Below are positions 1-9,963 of a DNA stretch of 27,531 nucleotides, in pieces (the stretch's first letter is position 1; every line of letters begins with the position of its first letter). Location of the stretch: assembly GCA_030141605.1 (NCBI GenBank), contig JAQGDQ010002464.1, positions 1 through 27,531 of the forward strand, given 5' to 3'. A program made the position numbers and the translations under genes. The stretch comes from Tubiluchus corallicola (taxonomy: Eukaryota > Priapulida > Priapulimorpha > Priapulimorphida > Tubiluchidae). The notes beneath the pieces are model-generated. The model did no database searches. It saw only the letters and a program-made list of their open reading frames with translations, and was not told the DNA's origin.

Positions 1-255
1 TGAAAAATCAATTTTTTTTGTATCTAGGTCATTATAAAATATTTCTAATGATAAATGAGTTGGAATATAATTCCCATATTTACTTTTGTCATTAATGCTG
101 TCTTTCCCACTAACAACATGCCAATTAGTTATTAAATAAATATCCTTATTTTTTCCTTCATAAAAAAAACCCGTTGATTTTCCTAGTTCTTTGTCATTAC
201 TTTTTACAGTAATCAAATATGATGCCAAGGAAAATGGATTTATGTTTTTTAGCAT
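1..255 (-). CDS. Trypsin-like serine peptidase, N-terminal fragment (cut by window edge)
   Basis: An open frame of 85 codons runs off the left edge of the window. The start is ATG at 253-255, with an AGGAGG Shine-Dalgarno about 4 bases upstream. The sequence reads as a small beta-barrel protease N-terminus: a GFFYEG segment (about residues 30-35) followed by YLITNWHVVSG (about 41-51), where the His of NWHVV matches the catalytic His of trypsin-like peptidases (family pattern G-T/S-G-F-x..LITNxHV). The catalytic Asp and Ser would lie beyond the edge and cannot be checked. No signal peptide is visible, so a cytoplasmic protein is likely, unlike DegP/HtrA. It is separated from cca by 578 non-coding bases. 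The family assignment is from motif recognition only. Confidence 0.7.
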   Translation of the reverse strand, partial: MLKNINPFSLASYLITVKSNDKELGKSTGFFYEGKNKDIYLITNWHVVSGKDSINDKSKYGNYIPTHLSLEIFYNDLDTKKIDFS

Positions 256-833
256 TAAGCCTCCTAACTATATTAAATTTAAACTTACATAGCTTAAGGT
301 GTCATTTTCAAAAAAAAAACTAAATATAATATATAACATTGTATAAAAAATAATATTTTTTTGCAAGACTAAACATAGCATTACATTAAATTTTTTAAGC
401 AATATTTTTATTTATCATAAATTTTATTTTAATAATTAATATATTAAATTTAATATATTAATTATTTTTTGTAATAATTTATGCACATTTAAATTTTAAT
501 TTCAACAACTCTTTTATTCCTTTTGTATCGCATTTCCTTTTATTCTAATATTTTATTTTAGCTTTTTTGGCTAGTTTGTTTACTATGAAACTTATACAGT
601 TTTTTAAAATCATATATAACACTTTTAAAATCTACTTAATTTTAATTTTTGATTACATAAAAACTTTATTTTTATATAACGTTTAATTAAAAATCACTAA
701 ATAAATAATTTTTAATAATTTACTAAATTCTTTAAGATAGGTTTTTAACAGAAATTTATCAATAAGTTCTATGTCAAGTTATTTTATTATTTAACCAAAT
801 TTTCAAATTTTATTTTTGCTATAGTATTATTTA
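256..833. other. AT-rich intergenic region
   Basis: This 578-base stretch between two minus-strand genes has no open frame with a credible ribosome binding site. It is almost entirely A and T. It contains the perfect palindrome at 431-466 and, just after it, a single TTATGCACA (479-487), which fits the DnaA-box consensus TTATNCACA. No second DnaA box was found, so there is no support for calling an origin. No tRNA cloverleaf or GC-rich terminator was seen. Confidence 0.6.
431..466. repeat. Perfect 36-bp AT-only palindrome
   Basis: The two 15-base arms (431-445 and 452-466) are exact reverse complements and flank a self-complementary AAATTT centre, so all 36 bases form one uninterrupted palindrome. 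Four T residues follow on the plus strand. It could be a weak bidirectional terminator between cca and the peptidase gene, a cruciform-prone site or an operator. The sequence does not decide between these. Confidence 0.75.
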
Positions 834-2120
834 TTAGTTTTTAATATTTTTTTCTTTTAGCATTTTCTCTAATATTTTAACGCCATCGGCTTCATTTAAA
901 AATTCTTCATTTAATTGTCTTTCGTACATCTCTCCAATAATTTCTTTAAAAATTTTATTAGGTTTCAGTCCAAGTTCTATAAGATGCCTACCTAGTATAA
1001 TAGGCTTTACCTCATCTTTTATTTCGTTATACATTTTCAGTATTTTGTCTAAATAATCTTTTTTAGGAAAACCTCTACTACAAACATCAGCTTCATTTAA
1101 TTTAACTAATCTAGGTATATCTACTTTTAGAGAAAGTTTTCTAATAAATTTTTTAGTAAACACTCCACTACAAAAGACCATATGGCTGTTAATAAGTTTA
1201 AATACTGTCTGATTTATACTCTTATCATTAGTAATTTTTTTTAATAAATCTTTAGATGCCATAGCTCCAACTCTTTCATGAGAGTAAAAATGTATATTAT
1301 CCCCATCAGAAATACTTGTAACCATCCCCTTTCCTACATCATGAAAAAAAATAGCTAGCATAGTTTCAAAGTCTCTTTCTTCCATAGATAGGTAATCCAA
1401 AGCTAACATAGTATGTTCAAATACATTTCCTTCAGGGTGGTATTTTTTCCCCTGTTTTATAAACTTTAACCTTGAAATTTCTGGCAATAAAATGTTTAAA
1501 GCCCCTATTTTATCAAGCCATCTAAAGGCAACTGATGGCTTATTAGTATTCAAAAAAATTTTCTGCATTTCTATTTCTATTCTTTCCTTTGCTAAGTTAT
1601 TTATTTGCCATATACTTTTAGAAGCTAAAATTTCAGTTTCTTTGGACACATTAAAATTAAGCTTTGCTATTAGCTGAGCTACTCTTAATATTCTAAGTGG
1701 GTCTTCTATAAAGGTATTCTTATTGTTACATTTTATCAATTTATTTTGTATATCCATTAAGGCATTTAAAGGGTCTATTATATTATTTGTTAGAGGATCA
1801 TATAATAAAGAATTTATAGAAAGATCTCTTCTTTTACATGCTTCCTCTATTGATACGTAAGGATCTTCCTTGTTTTTATTATTTCTTGGAATAGAAAACT
1901 CATAATTTTTAAGTTTGTATATTTTAAATATTCCAAATTCTTTTGTTTTTCCAAATAATTTTAATGTTTCTTTTAATTTTTCTTTTGAAATGCTGTATAC
2001 TTCAACATCAATATCTTTAGAGTCAACGTTTAAGATCATATCTCTAACATATCCCCCAACAATATATGCTTTTCCACCTCTTTTTTCTATTTCTTTAAAT
2101 ATTTTTTTTAATAGCTCCAT
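834..2120 (-). CDS. cca: CCA tRNA nucleotidyltransferase / poly(A) polymerase family with HD domain
   Basis: This 428-aa protein adds or repairs the 3'-CCA end of tRNA (class II nucleotidyltransferase fold). The N-terminal GGYVRD motif (residues 22-27) and the metal-binding D-x-D (Asp36, Asp38 in KDIDVEVY) are present, followed by RRDLSINSLLYDP and the EDPLRILR helix that help bind the nucleotide and tRNA. The C-terminal half carries an HD phosphohydrolase domain, with the HD pair in AIFFHDVGKG and an upstream His in NVFEHTMLA, as in HD-type bacterial CCA enzymes. The ATG start at 2118-2120 has an AAGGAG site upstream. The gene is transcribed alone, away from the gyrase operon. Whether it adds whole CCA or only part of it cannot be told from sequence. 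Confidence 0.9.
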   Translation of the reverse strand: MELLKKIFKEIEKRGGKAYIVGGYVRDMILNVDSKDIDVEVYSISKEKLKETLKLFGKTKEFGIFKIYKLKNYEFSIPRNNKNKEDPYVSIEEACKRRDLSINSLLYDPLTNNIIDPLNALMDIQNKLIKCNNKNTFIEDPLRILRVAQLIAKLNFNVSKETEILASKSIWQINNLAKERIEIEMQKIFLNTNKPSVAFRWLDKIGALNILLPEISRLKFIKQGKKYHPEGNVFEHTMLALDYLSMEERDFETMLAIFFHDVGKGMVTSISDGDNIHFYSHERVGAMASKDLLKKITNDKSINQTVFKLINSHMVFCSGVFTKKFIRKLSLKVDIPRLVKLNEADVCSRGFPKKDYLDKILKMYNEIKDEVKPIILGRHLIELGLKPNKIFKEIIGEMYERQLNEEFLNEADGVKILEKMLKEKNIKN

Positions 2121-2492
2121 TTTAACTCCTTGTTATTTTAATTAACTACAATAAAATCAATAAGTTTAATAGTTCTATTTAAAATAGTATATAACTTTTC
2201 AGATTAAAGTTCAATTTTTTCATAATCTGATAAATAGCATTTTTTATATTCTAGTAAAAAAATATAATTTTGCTTTATAAAAAGTTTATGCATTTTAAGT
2301 ACAAAATTTTATATATAGCTTATAAAAGCTATACCAATAGAAATGTTATTTCCATATTTTTATATTATTTTGAATATATTGTAATCTAACAGCACTTTAA
2401 AAAATTATTAAACTATGGTGTTAGTTGATAAATCATAGTAAATATGATAAAATTAATAAGTTTAAAAAGATCAAAATTTAAAAGGGATAAAA
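2121..2492. other. Divergent intergenic region between cca and the yaaA-gyrA operon
   Basis: This 372-base region carries the upstream signals of two divergent transcripts. Two hairpin-type repeats are visible: TCAGATTA (2199-2206) paired with TAATCTGA (2223-2230), and TATAGCTT (2314-2321) paired with AAGCTATA (2326-2333) with a 4-base loop. Neither is followed by a T-run, so they look more like operators or leader structures than terminators. A recognisable promoter for the rightward operon lies at 2425-2453. No small gene was found. Confidence 0.55.
2425..2453 (+). promoter_or_regulatory. Sigma-70-type promoter of the yaaA-recF-gyrBA operon
   Basis: A -35 TTGATA (2425-2430) and a -10 TAAAAT (2448-2453) are separated by exactly 17 bases, about 40 bases before the yaaA start codon. 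Each hexamer has one mismatch to consensus. It is the best-spaced match in the divergent region and points into the operon. Confidence 0.6.
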
Positions 2493-2720
2493 ATGGAAAA
2501 AATAGAAATAACAACTGAATTTATAAAACTAGACCAATTTATAAAGTGGATTGGCTTAGTTCAAAGTGGTACTGAGGCAAAATACATTATTGCAAAAGGG
2601 AAAGTCATTGTTAATAGTAAAGTAGAGTTAAGAAGAGGCAAAAAACTATATCCTGGGATGACAATTGATATAGATAAAAAATCTTATATCATAGAAAAAT
2701 CATATGAAGATCAGACATAA
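2493..2720 (+). CDS. yaaA: S4-domain RNA-binding protein YaaA
   Basis: This 75-aa protein consists of a single S4 RNA-binding domain, the fold found in ribosomal protein S4 and pseudouridine synthases. The typical core is LDQFIKWIGLVQSGTEAKYIIAKGKVIVN, followed by RRGKKLYPG (about residues 48-58). A short free-standing S4 protein directly upstream of recF is the well-known YaaA position near the replication genes of low-GC bacteria, which supports the symbol. The likely role is in ribosome assembly or rRNA binding, inferred from the family. The ATG is preceded by AAAGGGAT. It is the first gene of the operon, with 21 bases between its stop and the recF start. Confidence 0.88.
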   Translation: MEKIEITTEFIKLDQFIKWIGLVQSGTEAKYIIAKGKVIVNSKVELRRGKKLYPGMTIDIDKKSYIIEKSYEDQT

Positions 2721-2741
2721 TGTTTGATTTGAGGTGAAGTT

Positions 2742-3830
2742 TTGAAAATAAAAAATATTAGTTATGTTAACTTTAGAAATTTAAATGATAACTCAATCAA
2801 TATCTCAGATAACTTTAATGTTTTTATTGGAAAAAATGGACATGGTAAAACAAGTATTCTTGAAGCCATATACTTTTCAGCTACAGGAAAAAGCTTTAAA
2901 TCAAAAAGAATAAAGGAATCCATAAAATATAATAATGACAAAATGGGAACTTTTATCCTTTATGAAGATGATACTAATAAATCTTTATCAGTAAAGTTAA
3001 GTAATAACAATAAAAAATTTTTCTTTAATGGAAATCTAGCATCTTATGATGATTTTCTTGGTAAACTTAATATTATATCATTTATTCCAGAGGACATAGA
3101 GCTAATAACTGGTTCTCCATCTTTTAGGAGAGCTTTTTTTGACTATGAAATTTCCCAAATTAATAATGATTATTATAAAAATTTAAAAAATTACAATAAA
3201 GTTTTAAAAAGTAGAAATTCAATCTTAAAAAACAAAGATTATAAAAATTCACTGTTTGATATCTATAATGAGAAGTTTATAAATCTTAGCCTAAAAATAA
3301 TAGAAAAAAGGTTTGATTATGTAAAGAAAATATCTATTTTACTTAACTTGAATTATAGAAAACTATTTGATGATACAAATGAATTAAACCTTATTTATAC
3401 TTCTTCAGTTGGAGTGTTAAAGTCTTTTAATAAAAAAAATGTGGAAAATTTAATAAAAGAAAAAATGGAAAAAATTTTTTTACGGGAAAAAAAACTAGGA
3501 TATTCACTTATTGGACCTCAAAAAGATGATTTTACATTTTTACTAAATAATAAAGAATGCAAGTATTTTTCCTCTCAAGGTGAAAAAAAATCTGTGATTT
3601 TTGCATTAAAGATCGCAGAAATAGATATGGTAATTAGAGAAAAGAAAAAAAAACCCATTTTTTTAATTGACGATATCGGATCTTATTTTGATTCAATTAG
3701 AAAAGAAAGTATTATAAAGTATTTTAAAAATAGAGATATACAAGTATTTATTACATCAACTTCAAAAATTCATAGCGAATCTTTTGTTTTTTATGTTGAA
3801 AATGGAGAAATCTGTGAAGAAAGTATATAA
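2742..3830 (+). CDS. recF: DNA replication and repair protein RecF
   Basis: This 362-aa SMC-like ATPase helps load RecA at single-strand gaps. The Walker A motif GKNGHGKT is at residues 30-37. The ABC-type signature region is SSQGEKKSV (277-285), preceded by GPQKDDF (258-264), the counterpart of GPHRDDL in other RecF proteins. Walker B and D-loop are at FLIDDIGSYFD (about 307-317). The signature and D-loop are less canonical than in well-studied RecFs, but the order and spacing are right and the length is normal. The start is TTG at 2742, chosen because GAGGTG (2731-2736) lies 5 bases upstream and the protein then begins MKIKNISYVNFRN, as RecF proteins do. The 3' end overlaps the next gene. 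Confidence 0.93.
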   Translation: MKIKNISYVNFRNLNDNSINISDNFNVFIGKNGHGKTSILEAIYFSATGKSFKSKRIKESIKYNNDKMGTFILYEDDTNKSLSVKLSNNNKKFFFNGNLASYDDFLGKLNIISFIPEDIELITGSPSFRRAFFDYEISQINNDYYKNLKNYNKVLKSRNSILKNKDYKNSLFDIYNEKFINLSLKIIEKRFDYVKKISILLNLNYRKLFDDTNELNLIYTSSVGVLKSFNKKNVENLIKEKMEKIFLREKKLGYSLIGPQKDDFTFLLNNKECKYFSSQGEKKSVIFALKIAEIDMVIREKKKKPIFLIDDIGSYFDSIRKESIIKYFKNRDIQVFITSTSKIHSESFVFYVENGEICEESI

Positions 3831-4668
3831 TATAAATGAGGTAATTAACTTAAATGCAAATAATAAAGTATATAAAAAATTATTATTAAAAATAAAATGG
3901 TGTGAATTTTTTCCGGAATATTGTAACTACAGTGATATTATATATTTAAAAGAAAATACTTTGTGTATTAGTACAATAAATTCAATGTGGACTAATGAAC
4001 TAAATTTAAATAAAAATATTATTTTAGAAAAAATAAACAATTTTTTTAAAGATGAAAAAATAACTAAACTATTGTTTAAACAAAATTATGTTCAAGCTAA
4101 TGAAAATAAAAAAAATAGTGCTGAAGATAAAAATAAACTATTAATTAAAGTTTCTCAAAAAGAAATAAACGATATCAAAAATGAATTAAAAAATATAAAA
4201 AGTAGTGAATTCCGTGAAAAAATGTACCTAATGAGTATAGAGAAAATAAAAAGAGAGAAGTACTTATTATTAAAAGGGTATAAAAAATGCAAGAAATGTG
4301 GTCTAATGTTTAAATCAGAAAGCGAAATATGTTTACTATGCAAAATGGCAGTAAAGAAAAGTAAAATAAATTTTATTATAAAAATATTGAGAAATAGCCC
4401 TGAAACAACATACAGTGACATAAAAAAAGTAATTAATATCAATGAAGATATGTTTTATGAAAGTAAAAAGATATTACTTGATAAAGTAAAAAGAAAAATT
4501 AAAATAGCTATAAAGAATAATAAGAAAGACCTTGCCTATACATTGGTAAAGTTTTATTTATCACTTGAAATGTCTAAGAAAAATATAGAAAAAAGAGATG
4601 TAACTACATTGCTTAATTTATATGAGGAAAAAATAATTAAATTCTCTAGTGGAGGTTTTCATGAGTAA
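3814..4668 (+). CDS. DciA-like (DUF721) helicase-loader family protein with C-terminal zinc ribbon
   Basis: This predicted 284-aa protein has two recognisable parts. Residues about 20-90 resemble DUF721/DciA, the loader of the replicative helicase in bacteria lacking Dna[12 protein letters not shown], then a polar segment, [19 protein letters not shown] and a helix. Residues 159-176 form a CX2C-X10-CX2C zinc ribbon (Cys159, 162, 173, 176), followed by a roughly 100-residue lysine-rich helical tail. Ordinary DciA proteins are about 100-170 aa, so the ribbon and tail are an extension. An upstream in-frame TTG at 3784 exists, but GTG at 3814 is preferred because GGAG (3804-3807) sits 6 bases before it; this leaves a 17-base overlap with recF. 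The end overlaps gyrB by 8 bases. The recF-DUF721-gyrB order supports the family call. Confidence 0.75.
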   Translation: MKKVYNINEVINLNANNKVYKKLLLKIKWCEFFPEYCNYSDIIYLKENTLCISTINSMWTNELNLNKNIILEKINNFFKDEKITKLLFKQNYVQANENKKNSAEDKNKLLIKVSQKEINDIKNELKNIKSSEFREKMYLMSIEKIKREKYLLLKGYKKCKKCGLMFKSESEICLLCKMAVKKSKINFIIKILRNSPETTYSDIKKVININEDMFYESKKILLDKVKRKIKIAIKNNKKDLAYTLVKFYLSLEMSKKNIEKRDVTTLLNLYEEKIIKFSSGGFHE

Positions 4669-6562
4669 TTATAAAGCAGAAAATATAACAGTGCTTGAAG
4701 GACTTGAAGCAGTTAGAAAGAGGCCAGGAATGTATATAGGAACCACTTCCCAAAGAGGGTTACATCACCTAGTTTGGGAAGTAGTAGACAATAGCGTTGA
4801 TGAAGCCTTAGCAGGTGTTTGTGATACTATAGAGGTAAATGTCCTTCCTGATAACATAATCGAAGTCAGTGATAATGGGAGAGGAATACCTGTTGGAATG
4901 CACCCTAAACACAACAAATCAGCTCTTGAAATAGTAATGACTGTATTACATGCTGGAGGAAAGTTTGAAAAAGGAAACTATAAGGTTTCTGGAGGTCTAC
5001 ATGGTGTAGGAATATCAGTAGTTAATGCCCTTTCTTCTTGGACAGAAGTTTATGTTAAAAGAGAAGGAAAAATATGGTTTCAAAGATATAATATAGGTAT
5101 ACCTGAAGAACCTGTAAAAGTGGTAGGTAACTCTAATGAAACTGGCACTAAAGTGAGATTTAAGGCAGATCCAGAAATATTTGAAACAATAATTTATGAT
5201 TATGATATTTTGCTTACAAGGCTAAAAGAACTTGCATACCTAAATAATGGCTTAACTGTAAAATTAAATGACACTAGAGAGGAAGTTCCAAAAGAAGATA
5301 ATTTATTCTTTGAAGGAGGGATAGTCGATTTTATAAATGAGGTAGAAAAAGAAAACAGGATAATACCTGAGCCTATACATATGAAAGGAGAAAGTGAAGA
5401 TATACAAGTAGAAGTAGCTCTTATATATACTTCTAAACAAAGAGAAACCCTTTATTCTTTTGTAAATAATATTAATACTAAGGAAGGTGGAAGTCATATA
5501 AGTGGCCTTAAAACAGCTCTTACAAGAGTTGTTAATGAGGTTGCAAAATCACAACAATTTATAAAAGAAAAAGATGGTAAATTTCAAGGAACAGATATTA
5601 GAGAAGGATTGACTGCCATAGTTAGCGTAAAAGTTCCAGAGCCTCAATTTGAAGGCCAAACTAAAACTAAATTAGGAAATTCTGAAGTTACAGGAATTGT
5701 TTCTTCAATTGTTGGAAATCACTTAAAAATCTACTTAGAAGATAATACAAAGGAAACTAAAATAATAATAGAAAGAATACTCATGGCTAAAAAAGCTAGA
5801 GATGCAGCAAGAAAAGCTAGAGATTTAGTAATGAGAAAAAGCGCATTAGAAGTAGGCTCTCTTCCAGGAAAACTTGCTGATTGCTCTTCTAAAAACCCTG
5901 AAGAAAGTGAAATATATATCGTTGAAGGTGACTCTGCAGGAGGGTCTGCTAAACAAGGAAGAGATCGTTTTACTCAAGCAATACTACCACTTAGAGGAAA
6001 AATCATAAATGTTGAAAAATCAGGAATACATAAAGCGTTAGAAAACAATGAAATTAGATCTTTGGTTACAGCTTTTGGAACTAATATCGGCGATGATTTT
6101 AATATTGAAAATTTAAGATACCATAAAATTATTATAATGACAGATGCTGATGTAGATGGAGCGCATATAAGAACTCTTATACTTACTTTTATCTATAGAT
6201 ATTTTATAGATCTTATCCTAAATGGTAATATCTATATAGCTCAACCTCCTTTGTATAAAGTCGCAATAGGAAAATCGATCAGATATGCATATAATGAAAA
6301 GCAATTACAAAGGATAACTTTAGATTTAGAAGAAAATAATAAAAAATACTCTATTCAAAGATATAAAGGCTTAGGAGAAATGAATCCTGATCAGCTATGG
6401 GAAACAACTATGAACCCTGACACGAGAACTCTACTTCAAGTAACTTTAGAAGATGCAGTTGAAGCAGATAAGCTTTTTAATATATTAATGGGAGACCAAG
6501 TTGAGCCAAGAAGGCTTTTTATAGAAGAGCATGCAAAATATGTGAGAAATTTAGATATCTAA
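4661..6562 (+). CDS. gyrB: DNA gyrase subunit B
   Basis: This 633-aa ATPase subunit of gyrase has the GHKL ATP-binding motifs near the N-terminus ([13 protein letters not shown], then DNGRGIP and [15 protein letters not shown]). The Toprim metal-binding motifs follow: [15 protein letters not shown] and the [12 protein letters not shown] acidic cluster. The C-terminus ends in the usual [17 protein letters not shown]-type tail. It lacks the large insertion seen in proteobacterial GyrB. The quinolone-relevant [13 protein letters not shown] segment looks wild type. An upstream in-frame start at 4649 is possible, but ATG at 4661 follows GGAGG (4651-4655) and begins [27 protein letters not shown], the conserved N-terminus. 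It overlaps the preceding gene by 8 bases and is 18 bases from gyrA. Confidence 0.97.
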   Translation: MSNYKAENITVLEGLEAVRKRPGMYIGTTSQRGLHHLVWEVVDNSVDEALAGVCDTIEVNVLPDNIIEVSDNGRGIPVGMHPKHNKSALEIVMTVLHAGGKFEKGNYKVSGGLHGVGISVVNALSSWTEVYVKREGKIWFQRYNIGIPEEPVKVVGNSNETGTKVRFKADPEIFETIIYDYDILLTRLKELAYLNNGLTVKLNDTREEVPKEDNLFFEGGIVDFINEVEKENRIIPEPIHMKGESEDIQVEVALIYTSKQRETLYSFVNNINTKEGGSHISGLKTALTRVVNEVAKSQQFIKEKDGKFQGTDIREGLTAIVSVKVPEPQFEGQTKTKLGNSEVTGIVSSIVGNHLKIYLEDNTKETKIIIERILMAKKARDAARKARDLVMRKSALEVGSLPGKLADCSSKNPEESEIYIVEGDSAGGSAKQGRDRFTQAILPLRGKIINVEKSGIHKALENNEIRSLVTAFGTNIGDDFNIENLRYHKIIIMTDADVDGAHIRTLILTFIYRYFIDLILNGNIYIAQPPLYKVAIGKSIRYAYNEKQLQRITLDLEENNKKYSIQRYKGLGEMNPDQLWETTMNPDTRTLLQVTLEDAVEADKLFNILMGDQVEPRRLFIEEHAKYVRNLDI

Positions 6563-6580
6563 GACTGTAGGAGGAAATTT

Positions 6581-9097
6581 ATGTCAGAACAGAAGATAAC
6601 ATTAGAACAAATAACTTCTATTTATGTAGAAGATGAAATAAAAGACTCTTATCTTGACTACTCTATGAGTGTTATTGTAAGCAGGGCACTTCCAGATGTA
6701 AGAGATGGTTTAAAACCTGTGCATAGAAGAATTTTATATGCAATGGACGATATGGGAATGAGTCATGATAAGCCTCATAAAAAATGTGCAAGAATAGTTG
6801 GAGAAGTGCTAGGTAAATATCACCCACATGGAGACACAGCTGTCTATAATGCTTTAGTTCGAATGGCCCAAGACTTTAATTTTAGATATGAGCTTATAAA
6901 TGGGCACGGGAATTTTGGGTCTATTGATGGCGATTCTGCAGCTGCTATGAGATATACTGAAGCAAGACTTAGTAAAATATCTAGCGAGCTTTTAAAAGAT
7001 ATAGATAAAGACACTATTAATTATAGAAAAAATTTCGACGACAGTCTAGATGAACCTATAGTTTTACCTGCAAGACTACCTAACCTACTGCTAAATGGTT
7101 CAACTGGAATAGCTGTTGGAATGGCTACAAGCATACCTCCTCATAATTTAAGTGAACTTGTAGACTCAATTTTAGCACTTATTGATAACACAGAAATTAC
7201 TATTCCAGAATTAATGAAAATAATCCCAGGTCCAGACTTTCCCACAAAAGGTTTGATTAATGGAAAAAATGGCATTGTATCTGCTTACACTACAGGTAGA
7301 GGTAGGATAAAAGTAAGAGGTAAGGTAGACATAAAAGAACTAAAATCAGGAAAACCTATAATTATTATAAAGGAAATACCTTATCAAGTAAACAAATCTA
7401 AATTGATTGAAAAAATTGCTGATTTAGTAAAAATAAAGAAAATAACTGGTATTACAGACCTTAGGGATGAATCTGATAGAAATGGAATAAGAATAGTCAT
7501 TGAGTTAAAAAAAGGAGAAGAACCTGAGTTAGTACTAAATAAATTATACAAATACACAGATCTTCAAACAACATTTAGTATGATTATGCTTGCACTTGTT
7601 AATAATATTCCTAAAATCTTAAATCTAAAAGAAATATTAACCCATTACATAAACCACAGATTTGAAGTTATTACAAGAAAAGTCAAGTATGAATTAACTA
7701 AAGCAGAAAAAAGATCACACATTTTAGAAGGTTTTAGAACTGCTTTAGATAATATAGACAGAATTATAGATATCGTTAGAAAATCAAAAGATGCTAATGA
7801 AGCAAAAGAACTTTTAATAAATAATTTTAGCTTTTCTGAAATTCAATCTAAAGCAATACTAGATATGAGAATACAAAGATTAACAGGCCTTGAAAGAGAA
7901 AAAATCGAAGAAGAGTACATGCATTTATTGGAAACAATAAAAGATTTAAAAGACATACTTTCAAATGACAGTAGAATATACACTATTATGAAAGAAGATC
8001 TATTAGAAATAAAAGAAAAATACGGAGATAGTAGAAGAACCATAATAGAAGAATCTGCTCAAGAAATTAATATTGAAGATTTAATAAAAGATGAAAAAGT
8101 TATAGTAACTTTGACCAATAAAGGATACATAAAAAGAATGACTTTAAGTTCATATAAAGCTCAAAGAAGAGGTGGAAAGGGTGTATCTTCTCAACATACA
8201 GTTGATGGAGATTTTGTAGAAAGTATGTATACAGCATCAAATTTAGATAACTTTATGATATTTACTAATTTAGGTAAAGTATATAATATAAAAGTATATG
8301 AAATACCCGAATCTTCAAAACAAGCTAGAGGAAAATTAATTTCTAACCTTATAAACTTAGATGACAGTGAAAAAGTAAGATCTATAATTAAAGTAAGAAA
8401 TTTCGATGATATCAGTGAAATATTTTTCCTTACTAGAAATGGAACTGTGAAGAAAACTAAGCTCACTGCATATAAAAATATAAACAGAAATGGACTAATT
8501 GCAATAAAATTAAGAAACAATGATGACATTATCTATGCAGGCTTAATAACAGATGGAAATTCTAAAATATTTATAGCAACAAAATTAGGATATTCAATAA
8601 AGTTTCAAAGTGACAACTTAAGAAGTCTAGGTAGAAGTACAACTGGAGTAAAGGGCATAACTCTTCGAAGTGGAGATGAAGTTGTATCAGGAGCTGTTAT
8701 AGAAAGAGAAAATGTGTCTATATTAAGTATGACTAAAAATGGGTATGGAAAAAGAACAGATATTAATGATTATCCTGTGCAATCAAGAGCTGGGAAAGGA
8801 GTTATAAATATAAGAGTAAGTGAAAAAAATGGTAATGTTGTAGAAGTTAAATCTGTTTCCGAAGACGAGGAAATATTAGCAATTAGCTCAAATGGCGCTT
8901 TAATTAGAACACCAGTTAATATGATATCTGCAATTGGGCGTATAACACAAGGTGTTAGAATAATGAGACTAAAAAGTAGTGACCACCTTGTGTCTATAGT
9001 AAAAGTGAAAAAAAACATTGAAGAAGAAATAGATAAAGAAATAAATGATGAGGAAGTTCAAAGTAAAATAGAAAATGAATCAAAGTTATTATTTTAA
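6581..9097 (+). CDS. gyrA: DNA gyrase subunit A
   Basis: This 838-aa breakage-reunion subunit begins with the conserved [24 protein letters not shown] core. The catalytic tyrosine is Tyr125 in [11 protein letters not shown]. The C-terminal beta-pinwheel contains the GyrA box QRRGGKG at residues 528-534, which identifies it as gyrase and not topoisomerase IV ParC. The protein ends in an acidic tail ([12 protein letters not shown]). In the quinolone-resistance-determining region, [10 protein letters not shown] (81-90), the residues equivalent to E. coli Ser83 and Asp87 are Thr86 and Asn90. AGGAGG lies just before the ATG. gyrB and gyrA are adjacent and should be co-transcribed. Confidence 0.97.
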   Translation: MSEQKITLEQITSIYVEDEIKDSYLDYSMSVIVSRALPDVRDGLKPVHRRILYAMDDMGMSHDKPHKKCARIVGEVLGKYHPHGDTAVYNALVRMAQDFNFRYELINGHGNFGSIDGDSAAAMRYTEARLSKISSELLKDIDKDTINYRKNFDDSLDEPIVLPARLPNLLLNGSTGIAVGMATSIPPHNLSELVDSILALIDNTEITIPELMKIIPGPDFPTKGLINGKNGIVSAYTTGRGRIKVRGKVDIKELKSGKPIIIIKEIPYQVNKSKLIEKIADLVKIKKITGITDLRDESDRNGIRIVIELKKGEEPELVLNKLYKYTDLQTTFSMIMLALVNNIPKILNLKEILTHYINHRFEVITRKVKYELTKAEKRSHILEGFRTALDNIDRIIDIVRKSKDANEAKELLINNFSFSEIQSKAILDMRIQRLTGLEREKIEEEYMHLLETIKDLKDILSNDSRIYTIMKEDLLEIKEKYGDSRRTIIEESAQEINIEDLIKDEKVIVTLTNKGYIKRMTLSSYKAQRRGGKGVSSQHTVDGDFVESMYTASNLDNFMIFTNLGKVYNIKVYEIPESSKQARGKLISNLINLDDSEKVRSIIKVRNFDDISEIFFLTRNGTVKKTKLTAYKNINRNGLIAIKLRNNDDIIYAGLITDGNSKIFIATKLGYSIKFQSDNLRSLGRSTTGVKGITLRSGDEVVSGAVIERENVSILSMTKNGYGKRTDINDYPVQSRAGKGVINIRVSEKNGNVVEVKSVSEDEEILAISSNGALIRTPVNMISAIGRITQGVRIMRLKSSDHLVSIVKVKKNIEEEIDKEINDEEVQSKIENESKLLF

Positions 9098-9147
9098 AAT
9101 AGATTTCCTAAAAAAAATTTTGCTAGGTCTAATTAAGGAGTTTTTAA

Positions 9148-9648
9148 ATGAACCCAATAAAAATTTTTACTATTTTTATAATATTTTTTTTATTTTCCTG
9201 CACATTAGTTAAGGAAAATAATGAAGCTAAAATGAAGAAAACAAAAAAAATTGATGAAAAAGAAATATCAGAGATTATAAAGTTAGCTAAACAAAAGATA
9301 AATTCTCCTTATGTTTACGGTGCAAAAGGTCCAAATTCTTTTGATTGTTCAGGTTTTGTATATTATGTCTATAAAAATGCTGCTTCTGTAGAGTTACCAA
9401 GAACATCTTATAATCAAGCTGATTATGTTGAAAAGATAACAAAAAAAAATGTAAGAGAAGGAGATCTTGTTTTCTTTGATACTTCTACTAAAGGTAGTGG
9501 AAAGGTTAATCATGTAGGAATATATTTAGGTAATGGTAAATTTATACATGCCTCTTCTGGAAAAAATAGTAAAAGAGTAGTAATCTCAGACATTGAATCT
9601 AATTTTTATTCTACAGCTTTTAAATGGGGAGGAAAAGTAAGTAAATAG
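9148..9648 (+). CDS. NlpC/P60 family cell-wall peptidase, lipoprotein
   Basis: This 166-aa protein has a hydrophobic N-terminus ending in LFSC, with Cys18 as the probable lipidation site. It is therefore expected to be anchored in a membrane, facing the periplasm or cell surface. The NlpC/P60 domain covers about residues 40-163. The catalytic Cys67 is in FDCSGFVYYVY, the catalytic His122 in NHVGIYLG, and a polar third residue is supplied around His134 in FIHASSG. Such enzymes cleave peptide cross-links of peptidoglycan. It lies 50 bases after gyrA with its own AAGGAG site and is followed by a strong terminator, so it is probably the last gene of the operon. Confidence 0.88.
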   Translation: MNPIKIFTIFIIFFLFSCTLVKENNEAKMKKTKKIDEKEISEIIKLAKQKINSPYVYGAKGPNSFDCSGFVYYVYKNAASVELPRTSYNQADYVEKITKKNVREGDLVFFDTSTKGSGKVNHVGIYLGNGKFIHASSGKNSKRVVISDIESNFYSTAFKWGGKVSK

Positions 9649-9963
9649 TCAAATGCTTTAAGCACCATTTATTGTATCATATTATATTTACACTAAAAAA
9701 AAGAGCCTATAGGCTCTTTTTTTATGGTTGTTTAAGGAGGTACTTTCTATAATTTTTTCAAAAATTAGAATAAATTTTAAATGTTAAGGTTATAGTATAA
9801 GTATACATTCCCTATCTTTATTTTATCTGTATTTAATCTTAGAATTTTCTTAGTTTATTACTTTAAATTTTATTTAATGATGTAAAAATCTTATATTTAA
9901 ACAAATATAAATATTAACAATTAAAGAGTTGTAATATAAAAAACAGCTATTTCTATTAATAGT
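9649..9963. other. Convergent intergenic region
   Basis: This 315-base gap lies between the converging NlpC/P60 and pseudopilin genes. It contains the terminator at 9696-9723. An isolated AAGGAGGT (9734-9741) has no start codon at a usable distance. A short AT hairpin is at 9750-9767. No open frame of interest was seen in the rest. Confidence 0.6.
9696..9723 (+). terminator. Rho-independent terminator, probably bidirectional
   Basis: The self-complementary core GAGCCTATAGGCTC (9703-9716) is flanked by an A-run on the left and a T-run on the right, giving a 28-base perfect palindrome. It ends the gyr/NlpC transcript. Because it is symmetrical, it could also end the leftward pseudopilin transcript. 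Confidence 0.92.

Noticed and set aside
3784-3813. Upstream TTG/ATG starts for the DciA-like protein
   Set aside because: They lie deeper inside recF and lack a ribosome binding site; GTG at 3814 has GGAG 6 bases before it.
9734-9741. Perfect Shine-Dalgarno AAGGAGGT in the intergenic region after the terminator
   Set aside because: No ATG, GTG or TTG at a usable distance opens a frame of any length; treated as chance.
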